Below are positions 36,362-47,860 of a stretch of 64,000 bases of DNA, one piece after another. How positions within the stretch are numbered: position 1 is the stretch's first letter; the number at the start of each line of letters is the position of its first letter. The DNA comes from Atrina japonica (lineage: Eukaryota; Mollusca; Bivalvia; Pterioida; Pinnidae): contig BROG01000635.1 of the NCBI GenBank assembly GCA_030159075.1, positions 197,001 to 261,000 of the forward strand. Reading direction: 5' to 3'. The position numbers were made by a program, and so were the translations under genes. The notes under the pieces are model-generated. The model saw nothing but the letters and a program-made list of their open reading frames with translations. It ran no database searches and was not told the origin of the DNA.

Positions 36362-36490
36362 AAAGATGATGATGAGGATGATGACAATGATGATTATGAT
36401 GATGATAGAAATAATAATAATAATAATAATAATAATTATTATTATTATTATTATTATTATAATATTGATGATGATGATGATGATGATGAT
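36362..36490. repeat. Compound triplet microsatellite (GAT)n-(AAT)n-(TTA)n-(GAT)n
   Basis: GAT-rich triplets, then about nine AAT, about eight ATT and about nine GAT in succession. AAT followed by ATT makes an inverted repeat. The Asp/Asn/Tyr-rich frames are artefacts. Confidence 0.95.
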
Positions 36491-37751
36491 TCAATATAAA
36501 GAGAACATAATAAGAATGATTTAGTTTTCACATTTAAATCAAGGACAATAAAGTCATTGATTGGATAAATGATATGAAATGTATTATATTTTGATTGTGA
36601 CTTAAATTAAACCGAAATTATTTGAACCTTTCGCATTCGGTGGGGTGAATTTGTAAACAGAACTGCAACATGTTTAATGAAACAGACAAATAAAACCCCA
36701 TTTGCCATGTATATATGTTTTGATTAAAAACAAATTTAAAACAAGTGATTTTAAATACATTTCAAAAGAGTGAATGGTGAGAACGAGCAAATTATTGAGC
36801 ACGTTATCATCACTCAAAAATAAATACGATATAATCCCGAAATTTAACAAAAGTTGCAGTGTTATAAATATGCAATTCTTTAAAAGTAAAAATGTAAAGT
36901 AGGGAGGAGTCACACAGACAAAACATTCACCCTTACTGTAGACAAGCAAAAGAATAAACAGTGGAGATAAGCAGTAACGACCGACATCTGTTGCGGAGAC
37001 ATAAAAATTACCTGCAATAAAATTATGCAAAAGTGTGAATTTCTAATTAATCTAATTATATGGAAAGGTGATTTCATTTATAAAAAAGTAACGAATGTAC
37101 TGTATAAAGAGAAGTTTAGTAGCTTTTGCATCGGAAAATGACATCTCTGTAATTAAATTATAGAACTTCTAATTAAAGCTATTTGCGATGGAAAGAGTCA
37201 ATATTTACCATGCTGTTCAAAATGATTGGAATATACTGAATTATATTAGCAGACAACGACTTTCTGTAAAAGACATTGTTTTGTGAGTAAAAGACTGTGG
37301 TTATTTTTAGTTTATGTAGACTAAATTCACAAATAACTCCGTTAAATAAGGAAGTTAAATTTACAAAGACTACGAATTTTAAAAACGTGAAATAAAATAC
37401 CTTATGAATCATTCATAGAATTTCCTAAGCAAATTAAAGTCAATTATCAGAACTAGCGACATTTACTCTAGGGCCGTGATAAAATTAATTAGTCTAAGGA
37501 GACCTATAGACTACACGTAAGGAAATACAAGATTCCATGACGAGTTTGACCTATTGGGATTTAACTAACGTTTAAATATTCTGAAGCTATACATCGGGAC
37601 ATTTCTTTCATTCATAGACTTGCTTTCTTATAAGTCAAAGATTAGGCCATGACGTTATTTTGGTTTTTTAATTATCCTTGTCAATTTATTTATCACACAT
37701 TATATTGTTGATGTAAATAAATAGGGTGATGTATGGTGTAAGTTAAACACG
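36491..37751. other. No feature seen
   Basis: A 118-codon minus-strand frame (36674-37030) is rich in Leu, Phe and Ile, as random AT-rich sequence gives. No signal, domain or second copy supports a gene. Confidence 0.35.
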
Positions 37752-37995
37752 GTTTTTCTAAATTAGACCGAATTTTTCCCCAGTAAGCCCTAGTTTTTTC
37801 CCAGTTAGGCCTAGTTTTTCTACAGTTATCCCTAGTTTTTCCCCATTAGCCCTAGGTTTTCCCCAGTTAGCCCTAGTTTTTCTCCAGTTAGCTCTCGTTT
37901 TGGTTCTTTTAGGTTAACATAATATTTCTCCGGTTCAATCAAGTTTTTTAGGTTAAATAGTTTTTCTCCAGTTTAACCTCGTTGTTCTCCAAATA
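37752..37995. repeat. Imperfect 21-bp minisatellite
   Basis: CCCTAGTTTTTCCCCAGTTAG and variants repeat with a period of about 21 bases for some ten copies. The copies become less alike toward the right end. Confidence 0.85.
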
Positions 37996-38096
37996 AATGC
38001 ATTGCTAGATAAACATATCAGTGTTTCACCAGTTAAACGACACCAGGAAATATTAGTATTGCACAAAACCTAGGTTCAGCTGAGAGAATCTGAGTT

Positions 38097-38345
38097 AATA
38101 TAAAAATTTCAGATACCAAAGTATAAATCAATAGAATGTCCAGGACATAGATACAAATCCGGTAAAAATGGACAAACACGGACCTCTGGAAACCAAGAGG
38201 TGGGATCAGGTGCCATGGAGGAGTAAGCATCCCCTGTCGACCGGTCACACCCGCCGTCAGTCCAGAGTCAAGTCCAATGAAACAAGTGAGGAGCGTATCC
38301 TCGTCACAACTGGTACAGACGTCTCAACAACTGGAACAAAGTTGG
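38097..38345 (-). mobile_element. PLE 3' tail, nearly identical to the copy at 25647
   Basis: The 3' end lies at 38097. The first 160 or so bases match 25647-25810 with only a few differences, then it continues through GTCCAATGAAACAAGTGAGG to about 38345. The near-identity suggests the two copies are recent. The frames on both strands across it are repeat artefacts. Confidence 0.8.
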
Positions 38346-39640
38346 TGTAACTGACTAGATTGAACTCATTAGTTTCATTTGACATGCACTAAAATATCAA
38401 TCCCAACCATGAATGTACTGAATTCAGAGCAAATGTGTCAATGTATTTTCTATTTCAAATACATATATCAAAATAACAATTTAATATTATCTATGCTTTC
38501 TAAATACGACAAAAATGTATATCTATTGTGTTGTCTAACAGACTTGATACAATGAACATAGTAGATTGAATTTAATGACTAATAGTTCATTCTTTGTAAG
38601 TAAGCTTGAGTATAATTGATTGCAATTTGTTATACAAAAATACTAGCTCTTAAATACCCGTTATGTCAATTATATAATCATCAACACTTGCTGAAGTTTC
38701 CAGACTCTGAAATAACGGACACCTGCTGTTTAGAGAGTTTGGTAATTATGCTACTTCAAACCATTGCTTAACTGTTTCGTAAAATGATTGAACACAGATG
38801 CGCGGAAAATAAAGTATCCGGCATCTTGCAAACAACACGTCACTAAGCATGTTCAAATATAATAGATGCATGGAAATAACGTATAATGAAGTTTTACTTC
38901 GAAGGATAATTAGATTCCTTTGAAAAACAAAAAAATATATGTAATTGAAAAATATCGAAATTCTTGCAAAAAATTAATGAAAATGATTTTATTATATAAT
39001 AGATCAAATGAACATTTATTAAAATTATAACAAATCATTATCGTAAGCCCTTTAATATACATCAAATAGCGAAATAATTTCCCAGAAATTAAGATTTGAA
39101 GATATGTAATAGGAACAGTTAATTTGGAAATGCAACTAATTGTCGCACGAACGTTCGGCTGGCAGCCATCCGCACCAATAAATATAAATGCCATTCACTG
39201 GTATATACACTCCCCAATTGACGTCATCGTATATGTTAGAAATAGCTACTGAGATTCATGAATAAAATGATGTTATTAATCCATACTTTCAATGTCAAAT
39301 TTTAAACCATCCTTACAATAGGTTAATATTTCCTTGGTATCACTTCCGGTAATATCTCATTCAAACACGAAAATCGATCATTGTTAAAAATATGTCATTT
39401 TGAAATATTCTCAAATCTATAAATGTTGTTTGTGTAAACATGAGAGATAAGCAAAAAAGGCCAAGGTTAAACACAAACCGTTTCCTGTTTTAAAGTGAAT
39501 GTCATAAACAATTTTGAATTTACCCCACATGTATAATCAGTAAATCGAAAGTAAATTGTATGACTTTCTTGTTAACAATATCGCATATAATATTTGCTAG
39601 GTCTTAAGATCGTCATATCTAAGATCAAGTCTACTGAGGT
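38346..39640. other. No feature seen
   Basis: A 94-codon minus-strand frame (38910-39194) shows no recognisable motif. Confidence 0.35.
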
Positions 39641-40990
39641 ACACCCGCCGTGAGTCCACAGTCAAATCAAAATGAAATACACGAGGAAAGAATCCTCGAC
39701 ACATTCAGTGCATTTGTTTAGAAAACGACAATCGAACAGGTAAGTAAACATTTCAATAAGTGGAACAGAGTAATCGCAAACAAGATTACTATACCGACCA
39801 TAAAAATTGCGGTTTTCGATATTCCTGTGTCAATAATTTGTCACTGAGTAGTTTACCTCTGTCTATAAAATGTTCATATGTTGAACATGCACCGGCATAT
39901 CGGGTATAAAATCCATATGCGGGTGATTGTAGGATATTACTACTTAAATGTGAAAAAATTTACAATGAGAAAACCGAAATCGTCGCGTTTGTCGTATAGC
40001 TAGTTGTTAATTTCCCGTCTGTGTCTATAGAAAGTAAAATGTCTAAGTATGAAGCATGTGTGCGTAATTCTGTTGTATCTTTAATTTCTAGTTCGCTGGG
40101 ATATATCGTATTGACTTATGAATGAAAATTGTCATTATTAATTGACAAAATGTCGTCAATATATCTAAATATCACATTAAATGACACCACTAGCTTTTTC
40201 TTCTTTTGATTCAGCAGTTTCTGAATGAGGTTTGCTTCGTATGAATAAAGGAATAGGTCAGTCAATAATGGAGCACAGTTGGTTCCCATAAGGATGCCGA
40301 CAGACCACATCTCCGAACATTACAAACATATTGTCTATAAGAAATGTTAGAAAAGTGGTGTTGGAAAAAATAAGTATCATGATAAACAATCATTAGATAT
40401 TTAAATTTTTGGGTACCACCTTTAGTGAATAAACAGTTGTCTATTATGCTAAAAAGTGTAATTTTTAATTTTTTATGTGGAATTGTTGTGTAATGAGTAG
40501 AGAAGTCGTATGTTTTGATATTGTGAATCTGAGAAAAATTGTGTGCCTTCAATTTTCTAAATTGTTTAGAATTTTTAAGAATCCATATCTCATTTACATC
40601 ACTTCTGGATTAAGCAACTGGACAGTACTGCTGAAGTTTCTTCTTAACGGCTGTCAGTATCTTGGTAAGGAGTAAAGATAAAGGTTTTAAAGGTTTGATA
40701 CAGCATTTGCTGGATCCTGTTATGTATTTTGTTTATATGGGGTTTTGTGAAGTTTAGGTATCCAGTATAAATGTGGTAGCTCAAAATCAACATCGATACA
40801 TCAAAAGAACGTGATTTTGAACGACTCGGCCTTAAAAAGTGGGCTACGTGTGTATGTAGGATTGCCAGAATTCGTAATTCGTACTAAGCCCTAGTTCTTC
40901 TAATAAACAATTAAAGTAATGTGCCTTGCAAATAAAAACGTGTCCGGTTCCACATCTTCACGTCTGGCCCATCGTCTGACGCAATTCATA
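39641..40990 (-). pseudogene. Penelope-like reverse transcriptase, longest copy, frameshifted
   Basis: Reading the minus strand from high to low coordinates: LLEELGLSTNYEFWQS (near 40910-40865), LPHLYWIPKLHKTPYKQ (40779-40729, one open frame), an IDNCLFTKGGTQKFKY block (within 40552-40262), MGTNCAPLLTDLFLYSYEA and FRYIDDILSINND (within 40310-40116). Broken forms of SELEIKD and later blocks follow, down to the start of the tail at 39641. These are the finger, palm (YIDD box) and thumb regions of a Penelope-like polymerase in correct order. At least four frame changes and several small deletions separate them, so no protein can be made. The tail is cut short, and the 5' edge is uncertain (40990-41050). 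The hammerhead array lies upstream of it in the same sense, about 0.8 kb away beyond a SINE. Confidence 0.85.
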
Positions 40991-41614
40991 ACTAAAGTGA
41001 AATTCTGTTGCCAACTAAAGGAACGGGCTTCGCGGCATTTTTTTTACATATAAGGGATGCTTACTTCACTGTAGCACCTGATTCAAACTCTGTATTCGGA
41101 TGAGAAGCTAGTACACTTATCACTGCGCTATCCAGACACAATAACTTAAGTTTAATAAGTACATTTACCATCGATATTGACTTCAGAATCATTCATATAT
41201 ATCAATTATACAGTAACAAAAGAGGAACAAATAGTCAAAATACAGCTTTAATTAAGAATTTGATAAATTTACCGTTAACAATACAATCACTGTATCTATA
41301 CAAAGATAATGCGGTATGAATTAGCATTGTAACATTATGTATATATGCAGATTGGAGAAACAAATATTATAAGCATATAATTAAGATGAAAATATCCCGA
41401 TGACTAATGTCTGCTCAGTGTACGAACATTTCAATATGTGACATGCCACCTGCGCTATAGACTGAGGTGGTCTGCAGTTTTCACAAAATCATGATAAGAT
41501 TTACCTGTAACTGGTTATTCAATGTATGGTGTTTGTCTAACGTTCACCAAATGATTATATTTTCAACGGAACCTCATTACGATTTATTCCTTTATGTCTT
41601 TAAATATTATGATT
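40991..41614. other. No feature seen
   Basis: Contains a run of nine T (41039-41047) and AT-rich sequence. The PLE may extend slightly into it. Confidence 0.35.
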
Positions 41615-41785
41615 ATCTGTCACAGAGTGATTTCAGCACCAAGGTCAAAGTCTCGAATTCTCTCGCCTCTAGATCAAGCCCCACTGGTAAATAATTTGAC
41701 TATGTGAGAAAATTTGGTAGTTTACTTGCGGCAGGACGTATTCTCTTCCCCTGTATACTGCAATCGGTATTTTCTCCTTCACTAT
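41615..41785 (+). mobile_element. SINE abutting the hammerhead array
   Basis: AGTCTCGAATTCTCTCGCC (head), GTTTACTTGCGGCAGGACG, CTGTATACTGCAATCGG and TTTTCTCCTTCACTATTAAA match the SINE body. The family's terminal TTGTTGAGTGTGG block is absent. The match stops where the first 354-bp unit begins. Confidence 0.6.
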
Positions 41786-41818
41786 TAAATATTGTAAGCA
41801 TAATACCAAAGTTTTAAT

Positions 41819-41862
41819 GCTCAAGACGATCGTTTCTGTCAATTAGACTTCATCAGTCGAAC
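41819..41862 (-). ncRNA. Hammerhead motif, array unit 1
   Basis: On the minus strand: stem I GTTCGA/TTGAGC (six pairs, two of them G-U), core CTGATGA, stem II GTC/GAC with a TAATT loop and an A-A apposition at the base, GAAAC, loop GATC, cleavage triplet GTC. All core bases are intact. Confidence 0.65.
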
Positions 41863-42172
41863 TCCAATTTAAAATATATATGTATTTTCTAAAGAGAAAG
41901 TGGTATCATACAAGGCCAAATAATAAATCTAAAAGTATAGCCGAAATCCGTCTTAGAGTAACCACTGTAGAAAGCTGACTATCTTAGCTTTAGAAAATTG
42001 GAATTTAACTGGTGTTATCAGTGCCAAGTATTACTTTAGTATAAGATTATGAGCTGGTACCGAAATACTAGATACTAGGTCTATGTATACCCTCGGGGAC
42101 TCAAACGGTCAACCAGCAGTGGCAACGACCTAGTGGTTATAAATATTATAAGCATAATACCAAAGTTATAAT

Positions 42173-42216
42173 GCTCAAGACTACCATTTCTGTCAATTAG
42201 ACTTCATCAGTCGAAC
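42173..42216 (-). ncRNA. Hammerhead motif, array unit 2
   Basis: As unit 1, but stem III reads GAAAT-GGTA-GTC, so one pair becomes a U-G wobble and the loop is GGTA. Core bases are intact. Confidence 0.6.
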
Positions 42217-42526
42217 TCCAATTTAAATATATATGTATTATTCTAAAGAGAATGTGGTATCATACAAGGCCAAATAATAAATCTAAAAGTATAGCCGAAA
42301 TCCGTCTTAGAGTAACCACTGTAAACAGTTGACTATCTTAGCTTTAGAAAACTGGAATTTAACTAGAGTTATCAGTGCCAAATATTACTTTAGTATAAGA
42401 TTATGAGCTGGTACCGAAATACTAGATACTAGGTCTATGTATACCCTCGGGGACTCAAACGGTCAACCAGCAGTGGCAACGACCTAGTGGTTATAAATAT
42501 TATAAGCATAATACCAAAGTTATAAT

Positions 42527-42570
42527 GCTCAAGACTACCATTTCTGTCAATTAGACTTCATCAGTCGAAC
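42527..42570 (-). ncRNA. Hammerhead motif, array unit 3
   Basis: Same sequence as unit 2, including the GGTA stem III loop, so units 2 and 3 share a more recent origin. Confidence 0.6.
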
Positions 42571-42880
42571 TCCAATTTAAAATATATATGTATTTTCTAA
42601 AGAGAATGTGGTATCATACAAGGCCAAATAATAAATCTAAAAGTATAGCCGAAATCCGTCTTAGAGTAACCACTGTAAACAGTTGACTATCTTAGCTTTA
42701 GAAAACTGGAATTTAACTAGAGTTATCAGTGCCAAATATTACTTTAGTATAAGATTATTAGCTGGTACCGAAATGCCAGATACTAGGTTTATGTATACCC
42801 TCGGGGACTCAAACGGTCAACCAGCAGTGGCAACGACCTAGTGGTTATAAATATTATAAGCATAATACCAAAGTTATAAT

Positions 42881-42924
42881 GCTCAAGACGATCGTTTCTG
42901 TCAATTAGACTTCACCAGTCGAAC
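42881..42924 (-). ncRNA. Hammerhead motif, array unit 4, core mutated
   Basis: Reads CTGGTGA in place of CTGATGA, changing the invariant A6, so cleavage should be lost. Stem III is of the unit 1 type (GATC loop). Confidence 0.55.
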
Positions 42925-43234
42925 TCCAATTTAAAATATATATGTATTTTCTAAAGAGAATGTGGTATCATACAAGGCCAAATAATAAATCTAAAAGTAT
43001 AGCCGAAATCCGTCTTAGAGTAACCACTGTAAACAGTTGACTATCTTAGCTTTAGAAAACTGGAATTTAACTAGAGTTATCAGTGCCAAATATTACTTTA
43101 GTATAAGATTATTAGGTGGTACCGAAATACCAGATACTAGGTTTACGTATACCCTCGGGGACTCAAACGGTCAACCAGCAGTGGCAACGACCTAGTGGTT
43201 ATAAATATTATAAGCATTATACAAATGTTATAAT

Positions 43235-43278
43235 GCTCAAGACGATCGTTTCTGTCAATTAGACTTCATCAGTCGAAC
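43235..43278 (-). ncRNA. Hammerhead motif, array unit 5
   Basis: Same motif as unit 1 with all core bases intact and the GATC stem III loop. Confidence 0.65.
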
Positions 43279-43476
43279 TCCAATTTAAACTATATATGTA
43301 TTTTCAAAAGAGGAAGTGGTATCATACAAGGCCAAATAACAAATCTAAAAGTATAGCCGAAATTCGTCTAAGAGTCAACACTGTAAAAAGTTGACTATCT
43401 TAGCTTTAGAAAACGTTGGAATTTATCAGTGCCAAATATGACTTTAGTATAAGATTATTAGCTGGTACCGAAATAC

Positions 43477-44300
43477 AGTCTAAGTTAAAATTTGTTTTGT
43501 GGCGTAAACACCACTAAAACAAAATGCCTTTATCTATTAGTTATCTATTTTTAATCTAGACTTTGCCAACAGAAAATGACAACAGTTTTTTTTGTAAGGT
43601 GAACGAACATATTAAGAGACCGAAAGGTAATTTTTATGTACATAATCAGGGTCACAAACTTTTTTTTACGCCTCTTTGATTTTGTAACTTATATCAAAGT
43701 TACATATAGGTAGAAAGTGACCTTACAGTAAAATTTGAACGACGTGAAATTCAAACTAGGGTATTTTTTTTTTTACTTTCAATGGAAATTAATGAGTTGA
43801 TCTTAATTCGAATTTAAATACAATGTACGACTAAATTGCATGACAACATAATTGTACAGGTATATATAAATCAGGATACAGGTGTTTGACGTTTTATTTG
43901 CTCGGTAAGTCAAGAAGTCAGTAAGAAAAAAAAAGCATCGATTTAGAACTTAATGTTACAACAAACAAAAGAGTTGAAGTTGATCTTTCTCGGCTAGACA
44001 AGCAATTCAATTGATTCACATTATTTTACTTCTTATACGCCAGACATACGATATGTATAACAGAGTCATTATTATCTAAACAAGTATTTTCCTTTGTAGT
44101 TTGACCCTAGTTTCCTTGACAACAATAATTCCGCATTTCATGCAAAAAAAAAAAAAAAAGTATTTCGGATTCCTCTATTCCATCTAAGCATAGCTCAGTT
44201 TACTGTCATCATCATTTCTATGCTGTCCTTGAATTTACTACATAACGCTATTTCTATTTTCGAATAGGACCAAAGTAAATGTACAGTCAACATTTAACAA
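43477..44300. other. No feature seen
   Basis: AT-rich with several runs of eight or nine T. No frame is credible. Confidence 0.35.
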
Positions 44301-46998
44301 TTTTCGCTTGCAGGGGCGTAGCAAAAATCGTGTGTACTCAAAACTTCAACGAGGGGTCTTGTGGCCACTTTATGCCCACATTCGTTCATGGCAAAAACCC
44401 TGGGAGGGGTCCAGGGATCGAACTCCTTACTGCGCAAGCTCCGGGAAAATTAGTACCCTTTTTACTGTTTAGGAATGAGTTTGTGTCTGTGTTTCACAAA
44501 CATTTCTCACAATGAGTATTTTCCCTATTTTTTGCCTTTTACAAATCCGATGTCTACGCACCTGTAAATTGTGTATAGCTTGCTATTATCATGACATGTA
44601 AACGTTTATATGAATAAAAAAAGAAAATATCAGAGGGATTCTATGGAAATAATACGGTTGAGATAAACGTTTATATTCTTCTTATTGTTTGTCTATCATT
44701 TAAGGAATCTATATAATAATAATTTAACGTATAATATTTTATATGTATTTAACTTTTAAGAAACTAATTTATGAATTACCGTGTGTGGCTTCATATCACT
44801 GAACACCAATTCTGTAAACCCACAAAAACCTTATATTAGAAATAAATGAAAATTTAAGTTATCAACTATAAGCTTCACATACTATTAGCATCAGAGTATC
44901 TCAGTTTCATTTGAGGATTATGAGGTTTTCAGAATTATAAGTTTCTTGTTTGATCTTAGATGAAAAGGCTATAGTCAGTCTCGGATAATTTGTGACACGC
45001 AACGGTATAGCTTAGCAAATGTTTTATAGGTAAGGACACGGCCAGCTTAGCGTGACATTTTGGTATAAAGTGCACACCGAGAAGAATGTATGCATCTGTT
45101 TCATTCAAATGACATTACATTCATACTTTTATAAGTCTTTCTGGCGTAAATGGCACAAAGCATGTCTGAAGCATTTACGTCTTTAGTGTGAAGTGTTAAA
45201 TTTATATATGAAGTTGTGAGGATGTATCATAACAGCAAAGGAGTAAGAAAGGATAAACAATGCTTAGTGGAATGTATGACAATCCAGGTAAAGACTAATC
45301 GTAATGTTTATGTGGACTTTGAATAGTAAAGGTAAGCAGATTGTTTTTGATTGATATCCCGTGGATTGCTCTTGCTTTACAATTAGTTTTATTACGCAAC
45401 TAAATTGCGTATGGTATATTTTGAGAAATTTATTTTCCCCAAAGTTATATAATACATCGCTATAAATACATGGACATAATTGTGATTGAAACATTTTTTA
45501 GATCAAAGCCGTCTATTTATCTTTAAATCTCGTCAGCAGGGGATTGAAGTATAACTTATGACTGAATCACTCGACAAATGTTTGATGTGATTTTAGAAAG
45601 ATTTATTGATAATGCTGATGTTGGTGTTTCATTACAAATTAGTTAACCTTACATTATTAAAGAGCCCTGAATTAACAATGTGTGATGTAACATGTTTCTG
45701 CTAAAACTGTAACTCTTAAACGTCTGAGGAAAAAAAGAATGCCAGCAAAATCAAGTTACGATGAAAATTAATTACTCTAATTATATTTGCACTGACATGC
45801 TTCCCTGGTGTAATTAGGTTTAAAGTATATCGATACTGAACCATTAAAATAACTTCAATACTTTATTAGAGTGACACCCAGTACTCTAGAAACGAACCTT
45901 TAAACACACTAAAATGCACACGAATAGTTTCGGTGTAAAACTAAATAAAATCAAATGAATTATGAACTTAGTACTAAAGTGTAATTCAAGTATGTATTCA
46001 TCCCAAACATAAAAGTCGCCGTGATCATGTAACAAAATTATAAACAACTGTTTGATGAATAAACAAACACAATTTCATGCCTTAATGACCAATAATATTT
46101 GATGTAAGTTAGTGATGTTGCGGGTACGGGAATGAAGTAATTTTTTAATCTAGTTTGAGGAACTTCTGGTGTATGTAATTTCGGGTTATGTCCGTATGAT
46201 GAGTGCAATGTCATGGTTTAAAGTTGTGTAGGATAAGAGATAATCTTTTAATTACGATAAAGGTAGTTTCCAGCTGCGTATCTAGCGCACTCTGTAAAGA
46301 TTTATCCATGTGAATATAGCATAACTGAAATAAAATTGGGGCAGAAAGAGTAGGAAATGAATCAGATTCCGGGCTTCAGCTAATATCCTTGGTTGACCAC
46401 CTGAACATACACGGTGCTGATATCTATAGACTTATTTGAATTATAAGGAATTATACGTCGTTTGTGATTCGGAGAGACTGTCGCATGTTGAAGGTAACGA
46501 TTTTCTGTAATTATCCTAAACTGAACAACCGGTAGGTGGTCCAAACACTAAAACGGTTTTTATTAACATTCCCGGAGGTTTGTTGGAAATACCATAAATC
46601 ACACTATTAAATGGCAGATGTTTTAGAATGTTAATTTAGCAAATGAATTAATCAATTTGAATTCGTCCGGATGAAAATATGTTAAACTATTATTATTATA
46701 ATCTATGAACATCTTTGGCGACTGATTCTTTAAATGCATTTAAAGTACCCCAGAAATGATGAAAAAGACAGAAACATTATGCTTCCATGACTTTGGTTTC
46801 ATATCGACAACAGAAATACCGGAAAAAACATTATAAATGTACTTTTTATAGAAAGCTTATAAATATAAATTTTAATAGTTGAATAAAAAAGCTGTAATTA
46901 TAAAATGCATGTAAACAAAAATTTAACATGATACATCATATTATGATATGTTAAAATCATTTCATATAGAAATATTATTGTATTATTATCATTTCACA
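44301..46998. other. No gene recognised
   Basis: 44310-44450 is G/C-richer (CAGGGGCGTAGCAAAAATCG, GGGAGGGGTCCAGGGATCG) and reads like the edge of a dispersed repeat, but no partner copy is in the window. The 76- and 78-codon frames are unsupported. Confidence 0.3.
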
Positions 46999-47302
46999 AT
47001 ATTATAAACATAATACCAAAGTTATAATGCTCAAGACGATATCGTTTCTGTCAATTAGACTTCATCAATTGAGGTCAATTTGAAAAGTATGTGTATTTTC
47101 TAAAGATAAAGTGGTATCATACAAGGCCAAATAATATCACTAAAAGTATAGTCGAAATCCGTCTAAGAGTAACCACTGTAAAAAAATGACTATCTTAGCT
47201 TTAAACAAATTTCGAATTTAAATGGTGTTAATAGTGCCAAATATTACTTTAGTATAAGATGAACAGTTGGTACCGAAATACCAGATACTAGGTTTGTGTA
47301 TA
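46999..47302 (-). repeat. Solitary diverged 354-bp-type unit
   Basis: Follows the array unit from AATATTATAAACATAATACC to ACCGAAATACCAGATACTAG. Its hammerhead (47029-47074) has the core changed to TTGATGA (C3 lost) and an enlarged stem III (ACGATATCGT). It is probably inactive and older than the array. Confidence 0.8.
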
Positions 47303-47860
47303 AGTGTTGTCTCATTTTACGAGACATCTGAAACATCCATTCATGTTTCATGTCTGATAACAAACAAATTCAGTTTATGAATCCAACTATGTGCACTCAG
47401 CGGCAACTATGATTTTGGAGTTTTATATTTGCAGGTATGTGAGCTAATTTATTGTATGTAAAAAGGTTAACATTGACAACAGTTTTTGTGATTTCTTCTA
47501 CTTTGTCAAGTTATTCCAGACAGTTAACCTGATTAGAAATAGTTATGCTAGAGGAGTACTGAGATTGAATTACATACTTTCATATTCCAGAGTCTCATGA
47601 AATATATATGTATAGAGTATATGAAAATTTTGCATATGGGATCTGATATAACTAAAACATTAAATAGCTTTCCTATCAGAAATTGACAGAATCAGAATGT
47701 ATGACAATTACAGTCATGAGGAGCTCAATGGAGAGCCTTATATATATGATGAAGGTTTAAGTAAGATCTGACATCAATAATATGTACAATACTTAAGGAT
47801 ATTATATACATAATGCCATGATAGTTATGGTTTTGTAAAAAGACCAACACAAATTTTCAA
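47303..47860. other. No feature seen
   Basis: AT-rich sequence between the lone unit and the next PLE copy. Confidence 0.35.

Larger units (their letters stand above)
41786..43476 (-). repeat. 354-bp tandem array, five units with hammerhead motifs
   Basis: The word AAATATT(A/G)TAAGC starts at 41787, 42141, 42495, 42849 and 43203, exactly 354 bases apart each time. Four units are complete; the fifth stops within its 3' part at GGTACCGAAATAC (43476) and has a small internal deletion. Each unit carries one hammerhead motif on the minus strand near its left edge. Other shared blocks are CCAAATAATAAATCTAAAAG, CCACTGTA(A/G)A, GAGCTGGTACCGAAATAC and CCTCGGGGACTCAAACGG. No protein is encoded. The layout (short unit, head-to-tail copies, one type I hammerhead per unit) fits an animal retrozyme or the tandem terminal repeats of a Penelope-like element. 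Lone copies are at 46999, 26815 and 5764. Confidence 0.9.

Noticed and set aside
36674..37030. 118-residue hydrophobic frame as a membrane protein
   Set aside because: Composition is what AT-rich DNA gives on its own; no start context, homologue or splice signals.
40475..40675. 66-residue plus-strand frame
   Set aside because: Antisense to the PLE reverse transcriptase on the minus strand.
41786..43476. Array considered as a CRISPR-like or ordinary satellite repeat
   Set aside because: The unit is far too long for CRISPR and the host is eukaryotic. An ordinary satellite does not explain the hammerhead in each unit or its same-structure lone copies.
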